Shown in pieces: positions 46,099 through 57,644 of a DNA stretch of 64,000 nt (its first letter is position 1; every line of letters begins with the position of its first letter). The DNA lies in assembly GCA_000934385.1 (NCBI GenBank), contig KN880446.1, positions 124,001 through 188,000 on the forward strand. Direction: 5' to 3'. The notes beneath the pieces were generated by a model. That model was not told where the DNA came from. It searched no databases and saw nothing but the letters and a program-made list of their open reading frames with translations. Source of the stretch: Cylindrobasidium torrendii FP15055 ss-10 (lineage: Eukaryota; Basidiomycota; Agaricomycetes; Agaricales; Physalacriaceae). The position numbers were made by a program, and so were the translations under genes.

Positions 46099-46625
46099 CG
46101 GCACAGTCGTGGTAGGTCACAGAGAAGGGGTCTCCGGGCCGTTCATTAGCAGCGCCAACCTGATCAATCGGACATTCCCGTGGTACGACCGCTCGAATTC
46201 TCGTGGTGTTCGAGTTGGGCGGTTGATGTGCGTCCATGTCGCAGAAATCCACTAGTATTAGAATGATTTGTATATTTTAGATGGATTGTGGACTCCACCA
46301 GCTTTGCGTAGCTCACTGCCCATGTGTACAGTGTGGGTCGTTACTATACAGAGTATTTCCTCTGCGCCCTTGAGCAGCAGTAAATCATACACATAACAGC
46401 GGTAGGGTTTATATAGGTTGTTTAAAGGTGACTTGGTATGATCAGTCCTAGCCCAGCTTATGTAGTAGATGGGATTCGGTCAATGCCGATAATCCATCCT
46501 CCTCGACATTCAATCATCACCACGCCGGCACCTCAATCATTTGTGGCCGACATGTCAGAGCATTGTATGGCTAATCTTTTCTTTCCAATCGTCATCTAAA
46601 CTCGAAACTAGCCCAGTATGCCGCT
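46099..46625. other. Divergent intergenic region
   Basis: 527 bases between the exchange factor and the conserved small gene. An open minus frame (46046-46252) upstream of the exchange factor cannot be joined in phase to its first exon by any intron I could find, so it is treated as 5' leader. No other feature seen. Confidence 0.5.
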
Positions 46626-47156
46626 ATGACTAACGTCCCTCTCATTAAATCACCCAGTCTGCGCGCGCCACCTCCCGTATGTCCACTGAACAACCCAAAC
46701 TTGCCTTATTCAGTGAAGCTAGGTAGAGCTTCCGCAGGATATCCATCCCTTACCCGAATCTGTCGATGCATACGTGCGTAGGCTTGTCATCCTTCTCGTT
46801 TCCTCATTGCTTCAAGCTTTCTTCAGTCTGTATACCCCTACACGCTCGAGCCGCACATTTTAACTGTGGAATCGGCAAGGCGAACGACCATGGCATCGCA
46901 TGCTGCGCGATACGAGAAAGTATTACGGACACGGACGGACGAGAAAGAGCAGAGGAAACGTGAGGCACTGCGGCGGATTGCACCAGGGTTTGAGCCCACC
47001 GGCTCGCTTCTAGTCCCTGTCAGAACTGGAACGGCGTCTACGGAGCCACCAGTTCCTGTCGTGGCTGATAGTCCATTCCTTCAGAAGCAGAAGTCTGCCA
47101 TGGACGATCTAGTCGACCAGCTAGCAGCCCTGGACTCCAAAGGTAGCACAACATAA
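46626..47156 (+). CDS. Conserved small fungal protein, function unknown
   Basis: Three exons: 46626-46676, 46723-46773 and 46827-47156. They give MTNVPLIKSPSLRAPPPVEL, then PLPESVDAYSVYPYTLEPHI, VESARRTTMASHAARYEKVL, KEQRKREALRRIAPGFEP, LLVPVRTGT and a C-terminal SAMDDLVDQLAALDSKG. I recognise this pattern as recurring in basidiomycete proteomes but have no function for it. It is soluble, about 140 residues, with a basic helical middle. The first intron is 46 bases, the second 53. Frame, splice sites and composition support a real gene. Confidence 0.7.
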
Positions 47157-47469
47157 ACAAAGAGTATCATCCAGGCGGAGATAAATTCCATCTCACTATG
47201 TATACAAAGTTGGGTTGCGGGTTGTCTGCAGATATTCTAGCTCTACGGTACACGTTATCATGCAACCGAGTCGGGACAGATAACCACTTTGTTGTTGCCA
47301 TGCCGTGCTGTATCCTCCTGTTCTCTGCAAGGCCTACATAAACACATGCTTTGTTTGCGATTGCGAGCCAGTATAAAAGCTCATTGACCTCGTTGATGAT
47401 GCAGTTCGATCACAGTCTCTCGAATACTACTGTAGAAAGCAGATATCCCCGACTTGCCATCAGCTCTCC
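47157..47469. other. Intergenic, tandem genes
   Basis: 313 bases between two plus-strand genes. CAGTATAAAAGC near 47371 contains TATAAAA, a plausible TATA box about 95 bases upstream of the next start. Nothing else is supported. Confidence 0.5.
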
Positions 47470-48561
47470 ATGATCTCGCAACTCCAACCACCACAGGCCA
47501 ATTCTGTCAAATTTCCCACAGCGTCGGTTCCATCATCGACCACTTCGAGCTTCACCAGGCCAAGGAGAACCTCTTCGTCGCGGGCCATGGTGAGGTCAGA
47601 CGCGTCGAGCACGAGCGTCATGTCAAGCGTCCATGTTGCACATGATATCTGCAACACTATCTACGGCGAAGGAATGTTAGCCATTGACCGGCTCGAGAAA
47701 TACTACGAGGGTTCTGCCAGTGCGTTTCACTATCCAAGTAATCGCCCAAGTTGCTAACACGCTGTTTGCAGTGTACGCCGGGTCTATTACCCCGCATTCT
47801 ACGATATAACCGTGTTTTAGCTATGAAAATCCTTGTCTGACCGCGACTTCTCGTGAAATGATTCAAGACATCTTCAGCCTTGGCCGTACGCTTCACGCAG
47901 TCGACATCCCGCGCCCTCTAGCGGCCATAATGACGCTTCTTCGCCTGACACCCCCAGCGTCCTATGGCGACCCGTTACTTCATATGGTTCGGTGTTGGAA
48001 CGATGTCGGCCAGATCACTGAGCATGAGACTTTCGGTGCGTCCTGACCGCCAGACAGAGGATAATAGCATTTATAGTTCTAGACGGCCATCACAAAGCTG
48101 TGGTCGAACACACCCTGAACGTTCTGTTCTTCCCAGACATCCATGTCGATGCCGACCCGCACGCTTCGCTCGAGTTTCCTTCCTCTGATTCTCTCATACA
48201 TGTTGGCGCGCGCTCACGTTCGGCTATGTCTTCGCCGACATACCATCCCGGGTCACCGTCACTCCCAATTCCGGGCACATCCCTCTCGTTGCCGTCGCCA
48301 TTGCATTTCCAATTGCGCATCATGACATCCCTCTCGTTCAACGAGCAAATGCGTATATGCCACCACCGCGACTTTTGGGATATCAAAGACCTGATGGGGC
48401 TTGTTCCGGGGATGTCGCTCGTGCAGTGGGTCACAAGCAGGCTTACGGCCCGTAGCTTAGCATTCACATACAAGCTGCTTCCGTCAGCTTTCTCGACAGA
48501 AGGGCCATTAGGAAAGGCATTTGATAATGATGTCGGTTTACAAGGCTTAAGGCGGGTATGA
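47470..48561 (+). CDS. NTF2/SnoaL-like fold protein
   Basis: Starts MISQLQPPQANSVKFPTASV with a Ser-rich basic leader, then VHVAHDICNTIYGEGMLAID and RLEKYYEGSA, an NTF2-like alpha-cone entry. After splicing come YENPCLTATSREMIQDIFSL, LLHMVRCWNDVGQITEHETF and VEHTLNVLFFPDIH. The C-terminal sheet has LRIMTSLSFNEQMRICHHRD with HRDFWDIKDLMGLVPGMSLV, typical of fungal SnoaL-type proteins. Joining GSA to YENP needs a 10-base micro-exon (about 47772-47781) or an unusual splice. Stop TGA at 48559-48561. The fold is likely; the ligand or reaction is unknown. Confidence 0.68.
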
Positions 48562-48933
48562 GGATGTGTTGTGATTATCGGACGCGGACTGTTGTACCGG
48601 ATAGGCTGTCATGTCTCTTGTACCATTACTATTTAATACAGTCGAGGCTTTAAGATACGCATATCCTATCATACTCTACGTAGGGATATTTAATGGCTCG
48701 ATAGCAAGTCAACTGGGAAATTATGCTCTAAACTTGGTTGCAGATGTTCGTTCAGATTTTCGCCTTGGCTTTATAATGAGTGCAACAAGTGTCTAGATCG
48801 CACAACTCTGGTACAACTAGCCTAGTGGCTAGAAGCCTGTGTTCGATAGCTTGTCCTGGGTCCAGGATTGAACCGATCGCGATTCGTTAATTGATCACCG
48901 CTAGTAGTACTTACCATTCGACCTCCAACACCC
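48562..48933. other. Intergenic, upstream of MED16
   Basis: 372 bases between tandem plus-strand genes. AT-rich near 48640-48790, then a tRNA-like segment (48817-48874, listed separately) close to the MED16 start. Confidence 0.5.
48817..48874 (+). other. tRNA-like relic with A and B box sequences
   Basis: TAGCCTAGTGG (48818-48828) closely matches the internal A box, and it sits inside a hairpin CTAGCC-TAGT-GGCTAG (48817-48832) like a D arm. GTGTTCGATAGC (48839-48850) resembles a B box only about ten bases later, as if the anticodon arm were lost. TCCTGG-GT-CCAGGA (48854-48867) is another perfect stem. GGTTCAATCC appears in reverse (48865-48874). A working tRNA cannot be folded, so this is probably a tRNA-derived relic. 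Confidence 0.35.
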
Positions 48934-51900
48934 ATGTCGTCTGCGCCTGATCCTAAGGGCCCAAAATCACCTCCAAAAGCAAGAGCAAAGGAGGAAATAC
49001 ACTGGAATACGGGCTGGTGGGACTACTATCCTTTGGTTGAGCAGCTTTCCCCGCGGTATGTCACCCAATCAACCTTGAAGCTATGTGCTCACCCATTCAG
49101 GCGGATTGAATGGTCGAACTCATCGGTAATATTCTCCGCACATTCAAGCGAGCCAAGGATTCTGGCGCGTCACTTTTCATCCTCGAAGCATTTCAGCATC
49201 CCTACACCAACGCCCATCCTCAGCCAGCCCGACGCGTTCGACCCACCCACTGTGATCTCACTGGCACCTGGAGATGTGCACTTGTTTGCCTACTTCCCTC
49301 CTGGACAACGCTACTCCAACGGGACTGCTTGCTTATGGAAACGTGGTCCTGAGATTGACAATTGGACAATTGATGACTCTTGGACTATAGCGCCTAGCGC
49401 TGGCATAATTGCCGCGAGTTGGCTTGGATCTCCCAGAGAGGTGCGTCTCAATACCAGTGTTGTACGTGCACTCATCCTAGAAATAAAGTGGGTCGCGAAC
49501 GACCAAGCAGAGTTTGTGCGACTACCTCGGCGTGGACCTGCGACACCAGTGTCTGATCCAACACTGCTCCTCATCACACAAGACCATCGCGCGACTCTGT
49601 GTTATATGAGGCAGTTCTCCAACAAGCTACAGATGATTTCTGTGTCTTTGAGCTATCCCAATTCGACTGCAGAAACCGGAACACCAGCAAACTTGGATCG
49701 AGACAACGTCAATGTTCTGCAAATATGCTCTACCGCTGCTATTGGCCTAGCATATGATGGTATAGCATTCCGTCTTCTTCATTCGTACAGCTATTAAGGC
49801 CAGCCACAGCGACTTCAGTCCTTGTTGCTACGCGCTCTCATGTCCTACCTTACCCCACTGTCAATAACGACCACGAGATGGAATTAGGACTAAATGTCAA
49901 CTATGCTCAAGAACAACCACAAGAGAAGGATCAACTGTCCACATCGGACGAATCCTGTGACGAAGAAGCCATCATAGCAGTCTCGCAGATAAATTTGGCA
50001 TTCAGTGGACAGATGGGTAAGTCCGGTCCCTCCTCTTGTTTGCATCGAATTGATCTTCGAGACTACAGTGATGTCTAGCCAACCTCTTGATCCAATTCCT
50101 ATATCCCATGGTAATGTCAGCGACCTACAATTTGTCGCTCGACCAGCCATAAGCAAAGAGAGTCCACCGTCCCTATATCTACTCACCCTTTCCCTCAATT
50201 TTGGGAATTGTTCGTCCTTTTTTATCCAAACCCCTACCCCTCTGGTTAATGTTTACATAGACTCGTCCACGCCGAAGTCTTGTCTTACTTGTCACTCGTT
50301 TTCGAAAGAGTCGGACAGCTCTACATGGGTCAGTTTCGTCAATTTGGTTCAGGCCTCAATGCTTACTGTTATCCTAAGACATGGGAATCCGCTGCTTCTC
50401 GAGAATGGGAGAATCAGGTTGTTGCAGTGATGGCGCCCTCTAGGGTACACCGTGCTGGTCCAGGCGGATTGTACGTTTCTTTACTCTCGACTACGGGGTC
50501 ATTCCAGGCCAGAAGAGATCAAAAGGAAAAGGAAGTTCGAATTGGCTCAACACGGTGCCTACAATTGTCAGTGCTGAAGTTCATGCTTCTCGCGTACTGA
50601 CCCACCACAGACCTCAGCTGGACGACAACGTACAGTACGATACGGCTTCCGTGTTCACTGTCTCCACTAAAGTCGGGAAAGAACGTATGTGTTCTAAATA
50701 TCATCCCTGGATCTTGCTTAGCGTTGAAAAGTTCCCATCTGTGGGGCGCTCTCATCCAACGATCTCCTCCTGTGCACACTCTCGTCAAACATTTTCGCAT
50801 CGCAGGTGTCTGTCCATCACCTCCCTCGGCCATACGCATCACCGAGTGATGTTCCCCCACTGGCCGTTGGTCTCGCCAGTGCCATCCTCTCTCGTCGTGA
50901 GACAACAGACTTTGTCCACGTCCTCTCCCTTCCTTCCCTTAGTCTTGGCGACTTTGTTAACATCGTGTATCATACGCTGTCCATACTGGAAAAACAAAAG
51001 AGATCAGGCGTTGTGATTCGTCTGACCATTGGTGTATGCCTAGAGGTTTACAGGTGTGTCTCTTTTGTGCTTGGTGTTCTCGTTCTTACGCCAAAATAGA
51101 AACCGAGCTCGAACGGCTAAGGGCACTGAGAAGGAGTCTTTGGACGCACGATGGAGGTCTGCTCATGACTTGTGCTCTTTGATTGCTTGTAACAGTGCCT
51201 TTGATGATTGCCGCGATGCGGACGGTCCTGATCTCGGTAAGCATTACGACGACTCTTCCATTTTTTGAATTAAAGTCCACCTGCAAGGCGCTATCTGGCA
51301 ATTCTTCACCCTGTCTAATTGGGTTATTGCATTACTCGAGAAAATCATGAAAGAGGCTGTGCTTCGCAACAACGGGCCCACTATGTCTAAGGAGACGTCC
51401 GACGACCTCTTTGGTGCAGATCCAGAGCCATGTAAGCCATGTCCCTCCGGTGACGAAGTTTTTCATCCCTTTCAGCTCCAGCTACAGAAGGTTCTTCCCA
51501 GATCGATTCGCCTTACCTCCTACACATTGTACATCCATATGCCCTCCAAGGACTCAAGACAGCTTTGGGAAATATCAAAACCCTACGCGACAGGCTTCGT
51601 GTGTTGAACGCACAGGGGGAAAACTCGCACCTAGCCAAAGGCGTCTTCGTAGACATGGTTGACTGCGCCAGCATTAAGCTTGACGCTCTGGAGGAGATCA
51701 TCGATGGATTTCTCATTGGCGCCGCCAAGATTCCTCGTATGCCCTCTCGCGTCGAACGCCATCCAAGCATCTAACAATCCTACAGCGGAAGACAACTGGC
51801 GGAGTCTGGCAGCCTGCGAGCCCACACTTGCTATGCAACAACAACTTGTCGACAACATTCGTACATTGTGCAACTCGGGGGTCATATCGAAGTCGCAGCT

Positions 51901-52234
51901 ATATATCAAACCTGAAGAACTTGTCGACGGGTTCGAATCGCTGACTTTGGAGACGCCAGAGGATCTAGACGCACCACAGGACAAGGACAAAGATGTTATC
52001 ACGAAAGGGCTGTTGCTCAAGCAGGTGAAGTCAGTGAAATGCCAAAGGTGTGGTGGAGAGTCAGAAGCTGCAGCGGGAGCGTCAGAGCCTACGACGGGAG
52101 TGTTGACGGTTGGGACGCCTTCGCCGAGATGGCGCGCATGGGAGAGGATCTGGATGACTTCGTGTATTTGTGGTGGTGCTTGGGTGAAAGGATATGTTGT
52201 ACCAGCACCGGTTACAAATGTAATAGGACAGTAG
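48934..52234 (+). CDS. MED16: Mediator complex subunit 16
   Basis: Tail-module subunit of Mediator, a contact point for activators. The start is MSSAPDPKGPKSPPKARAKE, then EEIHWNTGWWDYYPLVEQLS and, across an intron, RIEWSNSSVIFSAHSSE. The blocks ARHFSSSKHFSIPTPTPILS, PTVISLAPGDVHLFAYFPPG and CLWKRGPEIDNWTIDDSWTI follow the WD-like N-terminal propeller of fungal Med16. Later exons include VNVLQICSTAAIGLAYDGIA, VANDQAEFVRLPRRGP and a helical C-terminal part (LAACEPTLAMQQQLVDNIRT), with KCQRCGGESEAAAG and CICGGAWVKGYVVPAP as a closing Cys pair region. Ends 52234. Many introns. Assignment is from my memory of the basidiomycete Med16 pattern, so moderately firm. Confidence 0.75.
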
Positions 52235-52355
52235 TAATGGACATGATGGGTATATATCACACTCGACTTTTTTTGTTACCGAAGCATATCAGAGCCGCAC
52301 CCGCTCGTAGATCATTCTTGCTCGTTCATTCTTGTCCCCAACGCCGATAATCACG

Positions 52356-54108
52356 TCAGAGTTTCGCCAGTGTTTCTTGCTCGTTGCCCAGGTAGTATGT
52401 AGTTGCGTCTTTGATCTCTGAAAGCCATTCGGCGACGACCTCTCTCGATGTGACGTTTTCGTCCCAGAAAACATTGAGCCGCATGATGCCCTTGTAGCTC
52501 GAGGCGCCTAGGTATACCTCTCCGGGCTGGCATCGCAAGCGCGTATGCACTGAGTCGACCAGAATTTTCGGGTTCTGAGCAGGGTAGCTCGTCGGGAGAA
52601 GGCCGTCAATCTGAAATATTAGCTTTGTCTTATACCAAGCAGATGGAGTGATGAACATACCCGCCCAAGACTGGATCCACCCATGCCCATTACAAGCCCA
52701 TTCCTGCTTCTTTCCAATGCGCTCACGGGTCTATCGGGCGGCGGAGACTTCATAGATGAAGACAACGCTTTGGTACCTTCGATACGCGCCGGCATCCCCC
52801 CGGCGTTGAGCTCTAGATACAAAGGGTGGTTGAAGTATGCTGCTGCCTGCGCGCGCATCGTCTTCGCCCGGTGGAAAAAGCGCGGGGTAGGGAGTAGTTC
52901 TCCGTAGCTCGGGATATATTTGTCTGCATTGAGGTGCAAAGGCGTGAACGGGAGGCGGAGGAAGAAGAACGCAATGTTAATCATGGCAACGTCTGCGCCG
53001 CCTGCTCTATACCATTCGGGATTCAACAGAGGACGTTGATTGATTGGACCAGCATCCCATATCTGTTTTAGTGCTCGGTCAGTACGTGCAAGATTGAGAT
53101 TGAGATTGGAGTTGAGAGGGCGTACAGGTTCTCGTTGACGGAATTGCCATTCTTCCTCTGAGATCTCTCCTCGGGCGTACCGTCGTGCGAGCACGCGGGC
53201 CATTGCCACTTGTCCAATGATAGGATAGGCGTTGCCGAAGGTCAGACCATGTTTGCGACAAGTCATCCCAACAGCACTCGACTGTTCGTGGGTCAAGTCA
53301 ACCCAGACGATGGATGATTTAGTGGGCCTCAGGACCATGTTGGCCGTGAAATTCCCGGGGAGCGTATATCCACCCTGAAAGCAGCATTAACGATTACTGT
53401 CTGTGATGCGCAGAATAGGCGCACATTCATGCTTCTGGCTCGAATGGAGTTGATCACATTAGCCATAGCTCGACGCCAGCGCTGCCGAGCCAGCGTCTGC
53501 TTCTTCATGGGAAACAAGTCTTCCGCACACGGGCACAGCGCAAGTCTCGCGGGCAGACTGTCTGCACTCTCGAATATACCATTCGCCAGGCTGTCTAGCA
53601 GCGCGCGCACCACTGCAAAGAACGAAATGCCGTCAATGATAGCGTGGGCAGCATGGATCGCAAGATGGTAGCGCCCCTCGCAATCCGAGCGTTTGAGGAC
53701 GAAGAGCTGAGTGAGGTGGTCGTCGTTGAGTATTCGTTTGGCATTGAGCACGGTGTCCAAGTATGCGTACGCTTCCTCCTCTGAACGCACACTTTCCCAG
53801 ACGATTTCTCCCACTCTACAAGTTCGCAAACGATTTTGGTCCACCACGAAGCGCAAGTCGTCGTCGGAGGGTCCAAGCTTGTCGAAATAGGCGCCAAGGA
53901 GCGGATTTCGCTGCTTGATGCTGATCCATGCCTGCGCAACCGTGCTCTCTGAGATGTTCGTGTCCAGGGCGTCAAAAGCAACTGACTGCACCAAATCCGT
54001 GCATCCATGAAGAACTGTACTACGATAGTAGAATTGAAGTTCGTTGAGCCCAAGACCGCGTTCGTACACTTCCTCCGCGCCTCCTCGACGCGTCCAAGAC
54101 TTTGACAT
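52356..54108 (-). CDS. Condensation/alcohol-acyltransferase-like protein
   Basis: Acyltransferase of the CoA-dependent or condensation-like fold. The start is MSKSWTRRGGAEEVYERGLG, then LGLNELQFYYRSTVLHGCTD. The catalytic HxxxD motif is HAAHAIIDGISFFAVVRALL. A second half begins MVLRPTKSSIVWVDLTHEQS, with MARVLARRYARGEISEEEW and RSRNGLVMGMGGSSLGR. It ends with LGASSYKGIMRLNVFWDENV and LAKL-stop at 52356-52358. The chosen start is the ATG at 54106-54108; the longer upstream frame has no support. About 560 residues with at least two introns. It converges with MED16 and lies 164 bases downstream of the permease gene on the same strand. Substrate unknown. Confidence 0.8.
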
Positions 54109-54272
54109 GCTGGTCGAGAATATGGTGGTCTTCTCGGTCCTACATGAAAATCTAAATAGAATTATCCCGGCCAAACGGAGGGCACCAGGGCCACCAGGCC
54201 CGGTATCATATGCGATGCGATCAAAATCATATCAAGCGAACTCCCCTGACTGACTTCGAGTACATGATGTGT

Positions 54273-56395
54273 CTAGTCATTGTGTATCCTCTGGAAAATG
54301 TTGCGTCCCACCCCATCCTCGCCTACGACCCAATGCCTCTCAAGCCGGTAACCTTTCCAATTGGGAAGAACCCGACTCCAGACAAACCAGTAAAATGTGC
54401 CCACTAGCGAGACTCCACAAGCTGTCAGTGCATGTGCCTACAGAATGTAAACATCAAGTAACAGGAAGACCAAACTGAACTGGGAAGACGTACATAGTAT
54501 GGCAGATGCTCATATGTCCGACTGCCCTCTCCTGGGGGAACGAAGGGTATTGTCACCAGGAAGATATTTGATAGCAGGAAGATAACCACAACAAGTTTGT
54601 GGGCTCTGAAGGGAGGGTCCCATCTATACGTCGGATATGGCGAAATGCGAGATGAGAGCAAAAGGAGACCCAAAGCAACGAACACGTTGATCAGAGCCAG
54701 GCAATAGGACGATACTATCGAGAGGTCAGTACAACTCGAGGCCATAGAGTTTTATACAGATCCGTACAGCTGATCATGAAGAGGTAGGCGTCCCCTTGTG
54801 GAGGAAGCAACATCAGGCATACGTTCAGAACCCATTGAAAAGACAAAGCTGCGAGCGGCCCGCCAAATGGTCTTGTACTCGCAAAGAACGACGAGAAGGG
54901 GATGATGCCTTCACGGCCAAGTTCCTGAAGCACTGCCACGGGCCGTTATTCAATGGAAGGGTGGTCACGAGAAATAGACCTGCACACCTCGTCCTTGACT
55001 GAACTGTCCGGACAGCAAGTTGCCGAGAGTGGAGAACGCGATGAGGAAACTGAGGACCTGATGCCCATGGGGTGAATTCATGCAAGAAACCGGATTGTGT
55101 GGGACTCACTCGTTCAGTCTTCTCTCCAAAGAGATTGCGAAAGAACAGCGCGCTGTGGTGGTAGTCAGTTTGACGCTTAGGACTATGGGCCCGGAAAAAG
55201 TCTTTGACGCACGCAACGATTCTACGTCCCGATAGAATATCCTGTTTCTCAACAACAGCAAAGTATGCCACATTAACCAGGATATAGACGACAGTCACGG
55301 CTGCTAGCGCAATCGGAGCCGCGCGCTTGATGGTTCGAATTGGGTTTCTGACTTCAGAAAGAGCATAATTTGCTGTCGAATAACCAACAAACGACCAGAT
55401 GACATTGTACATCCCCGAGACCAGAGCACTAACATCACTGTTACTGTCTTGAAATGGGTGTCGAAACGGATGCTCCGGAAGCGGGTAATCCGTTGAAGGA
55501 GTGACTATCCAAGGAAGTAGACCTGTCACGGCAAGGAGCCCACCAAAAGCAAAGAATGACAAAAGTGCGAGCTTGAATATTCCAAGAGTGTTTTGCAGGG
55601 CTACACCGAATCGAACGCTTGTACCGTGCGTGGTGGCTACAAACGTTAGGCAGACGAAGGCCACAAGCCGTGTGTTGAAAGGGTTCAATTCGAGCCCCAG
55701 AGCATGAAGTGTATCTATGCCATGAAATGAGATTCAGAATGGAGAAGTACATGGTCGCTTACATTCACTAAAAACTAGGCTGTTGGCTGCTGAACTGCCT
55801 GTGATGACGGCGTAGACTGCGAAGACACAGGTCGCAAGAAATGCTGGTCGTCGATAGATATACTCCAGATAATTCTTCTCACCGCCACTCCGGGGGAGGC
55901 CCTAGCAGGCATTAGATTGGAGCCCATACTGGTGAAAAGCCGTACCGTTCCAAGCTCTATATACACAGCTGTGCCCACAGAGGCGATGGTTGCACCTATT
56001 ACCCACATGAGAAGCGCCATTCCTACGCTACCGGAGGCACGCAGGATGAGACTCGGTGTGGCGAAAATGCTAGTGAGATTTGCGTGTTAGGTAGACGTAC
56101 ATGCATTACCAATTCACTGACCCAGTGCCCACAATGCGATTGAATACAAGGCTGCTGGCGGAGAACAAACCAAGACTCCGTTTGTTCTTTGGAACGTTGT
56201 CAAACTCTTCACCGAGCCCATCGCGGCCTGTAAGAATGAGGCGAATGCTATCAATCTGTGTTCATGACTTTGCGATTGAAGTCGCGTACTTCCACCGTTA
56301 TCCTCGTCCTCACGGTGGACGGCTACTGGGACAAGATGTCCAGCCCTAGGGCTTTCGGGCCGGAGGAGCGGCTCTGTCTCGGCACTTGCTACCAT
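54273..56395 (-). CDS. Amino-acid permease, Mup1/LAT-like (APC superfamily)
   Basis: Twelve-helix plasma-membrane transporter resembling the high-affinity methionine permeases of fungi. The cytosolic start MVASAETEPLLRPESPRAGH leads to the first helix RIVGTGIFATPSLILRASGS, the diagnostic APC substrate-binding loop. Others include MALLMWVIGATIASVGTAVY, YNVIWSFVGYSTANYALSEV with helix 6, RAAPIALAAVTVVYILVNVA, GREGIIPFSSFFASTRPFGG and ISPYPTYRWDPPFRAHKLVV. The tail is WSRVLPNWKGYRLERHW and ends FQRIHND before TAG at 54273-54275. Many short introns interrupt helices. The start faces PUS4 with 98 bases between ATGs. Substrate preference is by similarity only. Confidence 0.88.
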
Positions 56396-56493
56396 CGAGG
56401 TGATGGAGGTCGCGTCGAGTGATGCGTCTTGGGCACGTGATGCTCTTAGCTTCTTCTTCTCGCTTTACTCGTCTCTTCAAACTCTCACGCATC

Positions 56494-57644
56494 ATGCCAA
56501 AAGCTTCACTTTCGTCGTTACCGGTTTCTGGGATATTTGGCATCAACAAGCCATCTGGACCCGTGTCCATGTCGCTGCTGAATGAAATACAACCACTCAT
56601 CTACAAATCGCGACTATTCGTCGAGGAGGACAAAATCATCTTGAAACCTAAAAAGGGTAAGGGAAAGAGGAGAAACAACCAGCCTGTGAAAGTTGGACAG
56701 GGAGGCACGCTCGACCCTCTCGCGGATGGTGTACTAGGTGCGGTTCCTCGCCGAACAGTTCAACAATGTCCTCAATATTCCACTAGTCGTTGCCGTAGGT
56801 AAGGCTACTAAATCGCTCCAGAGCTTCCTCGACGGGCCCAAAGTGGGTCGCCAATATTCGCGTATAACATTTTCTGACTACAACCAGGAATACACCGCGA
56901 CTTGTCTATTGGGCGCGGAGACCGACTCATACGACAGTGAGGGCAAGATCGTCCGTAAAGCACCTTGGAAACATGTCACCGAGGAAGCAGTCAAAGAGAA
57001 ACTCTGCCAGTTCACAGGAAAGATCACCCAAATCCCTCCAATGTCTGTCACTACCCCCGTGAACCTCTATGGATTGTCATATTCTGACCTCCTGTAGCTT
57101 CTCCGCACTTAAAATGGACGGCAAGCCTCTATACGAATACGCACGCAAGGGGCTGCCACTCCCACGTCCAATTGCTTCTCGCGAAGTAACCATCCTTAGC
57201 CTCGAATTAGTGAAATGGCTCGGCACGGACCACTCGTTCTCGTATCCCACCCAATCCTTGACTGACGAAGAGCGCAAGGCATTGGAAGTTGCCGTCAAAA
57301 GCGTGGACAAGGACGCAGAAATCAAGAATGAACCAGAAGAAAGTGCGCCGGACGAAAAACCAGCTGCATTCGTGATTAAGATGACCGTCTCTGGCGGGAC
57401 ATATGTTCGCTCCATTGTACACGATCTTGCGCATGCTGTTCAGTCTTGCGGTCATGTTGTGACCCTCTCGCGGACTAGACAAGGACAGTTCACACTTGCG
57501 CCAGAGAAGGAAGACGACCTACCTTGTATCCCATACGCTATCTTCGATGCTGCAGTCAAGGACGAGAACGGCCAGGTCGATGCAGATGGCTGGTTGGAGT
57601 GGGAACAGCAAGTGATAGAGCACCTTCAAATAATAAATGTCTAG
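56494..57644 (+). CDS. PUS4: tRNA pseudouridine-55 synthase PUS4 (TruB family)
   Basis: Makes pseudouridine at position 55 in the T arm of tRNAs. The start MPKASLSSLPVSGIFGINKP and GPVSMSLLNEI are the TruB N-terminal motif. The catalytic motif is GQGGTLDPLADGVLVVAVGK with the active Asp, split by an intron that ends at TCGTTGCC. RITFSDYNQEYTATCLLGAE and ETDSYDSEGKIVRKAPW follow, then [20 protein letters not shown] across another intron. MTVSGGTYVRSIVHDLAHAV is the conserved motif III, and the protein ends LEWEQQVIEHLQIINV before TAG. Basic insert KPKKGKGKRRNNQP is typical of fungal Pus4. About 350 residues. Confidence 0.94.

Noticed and set aside
46046..46252. Possible extra 5' exon of the exchange factor
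   Set aside because: No donor/acceptor pair keeps phase with the next exon; the start at 46098 is simpler.
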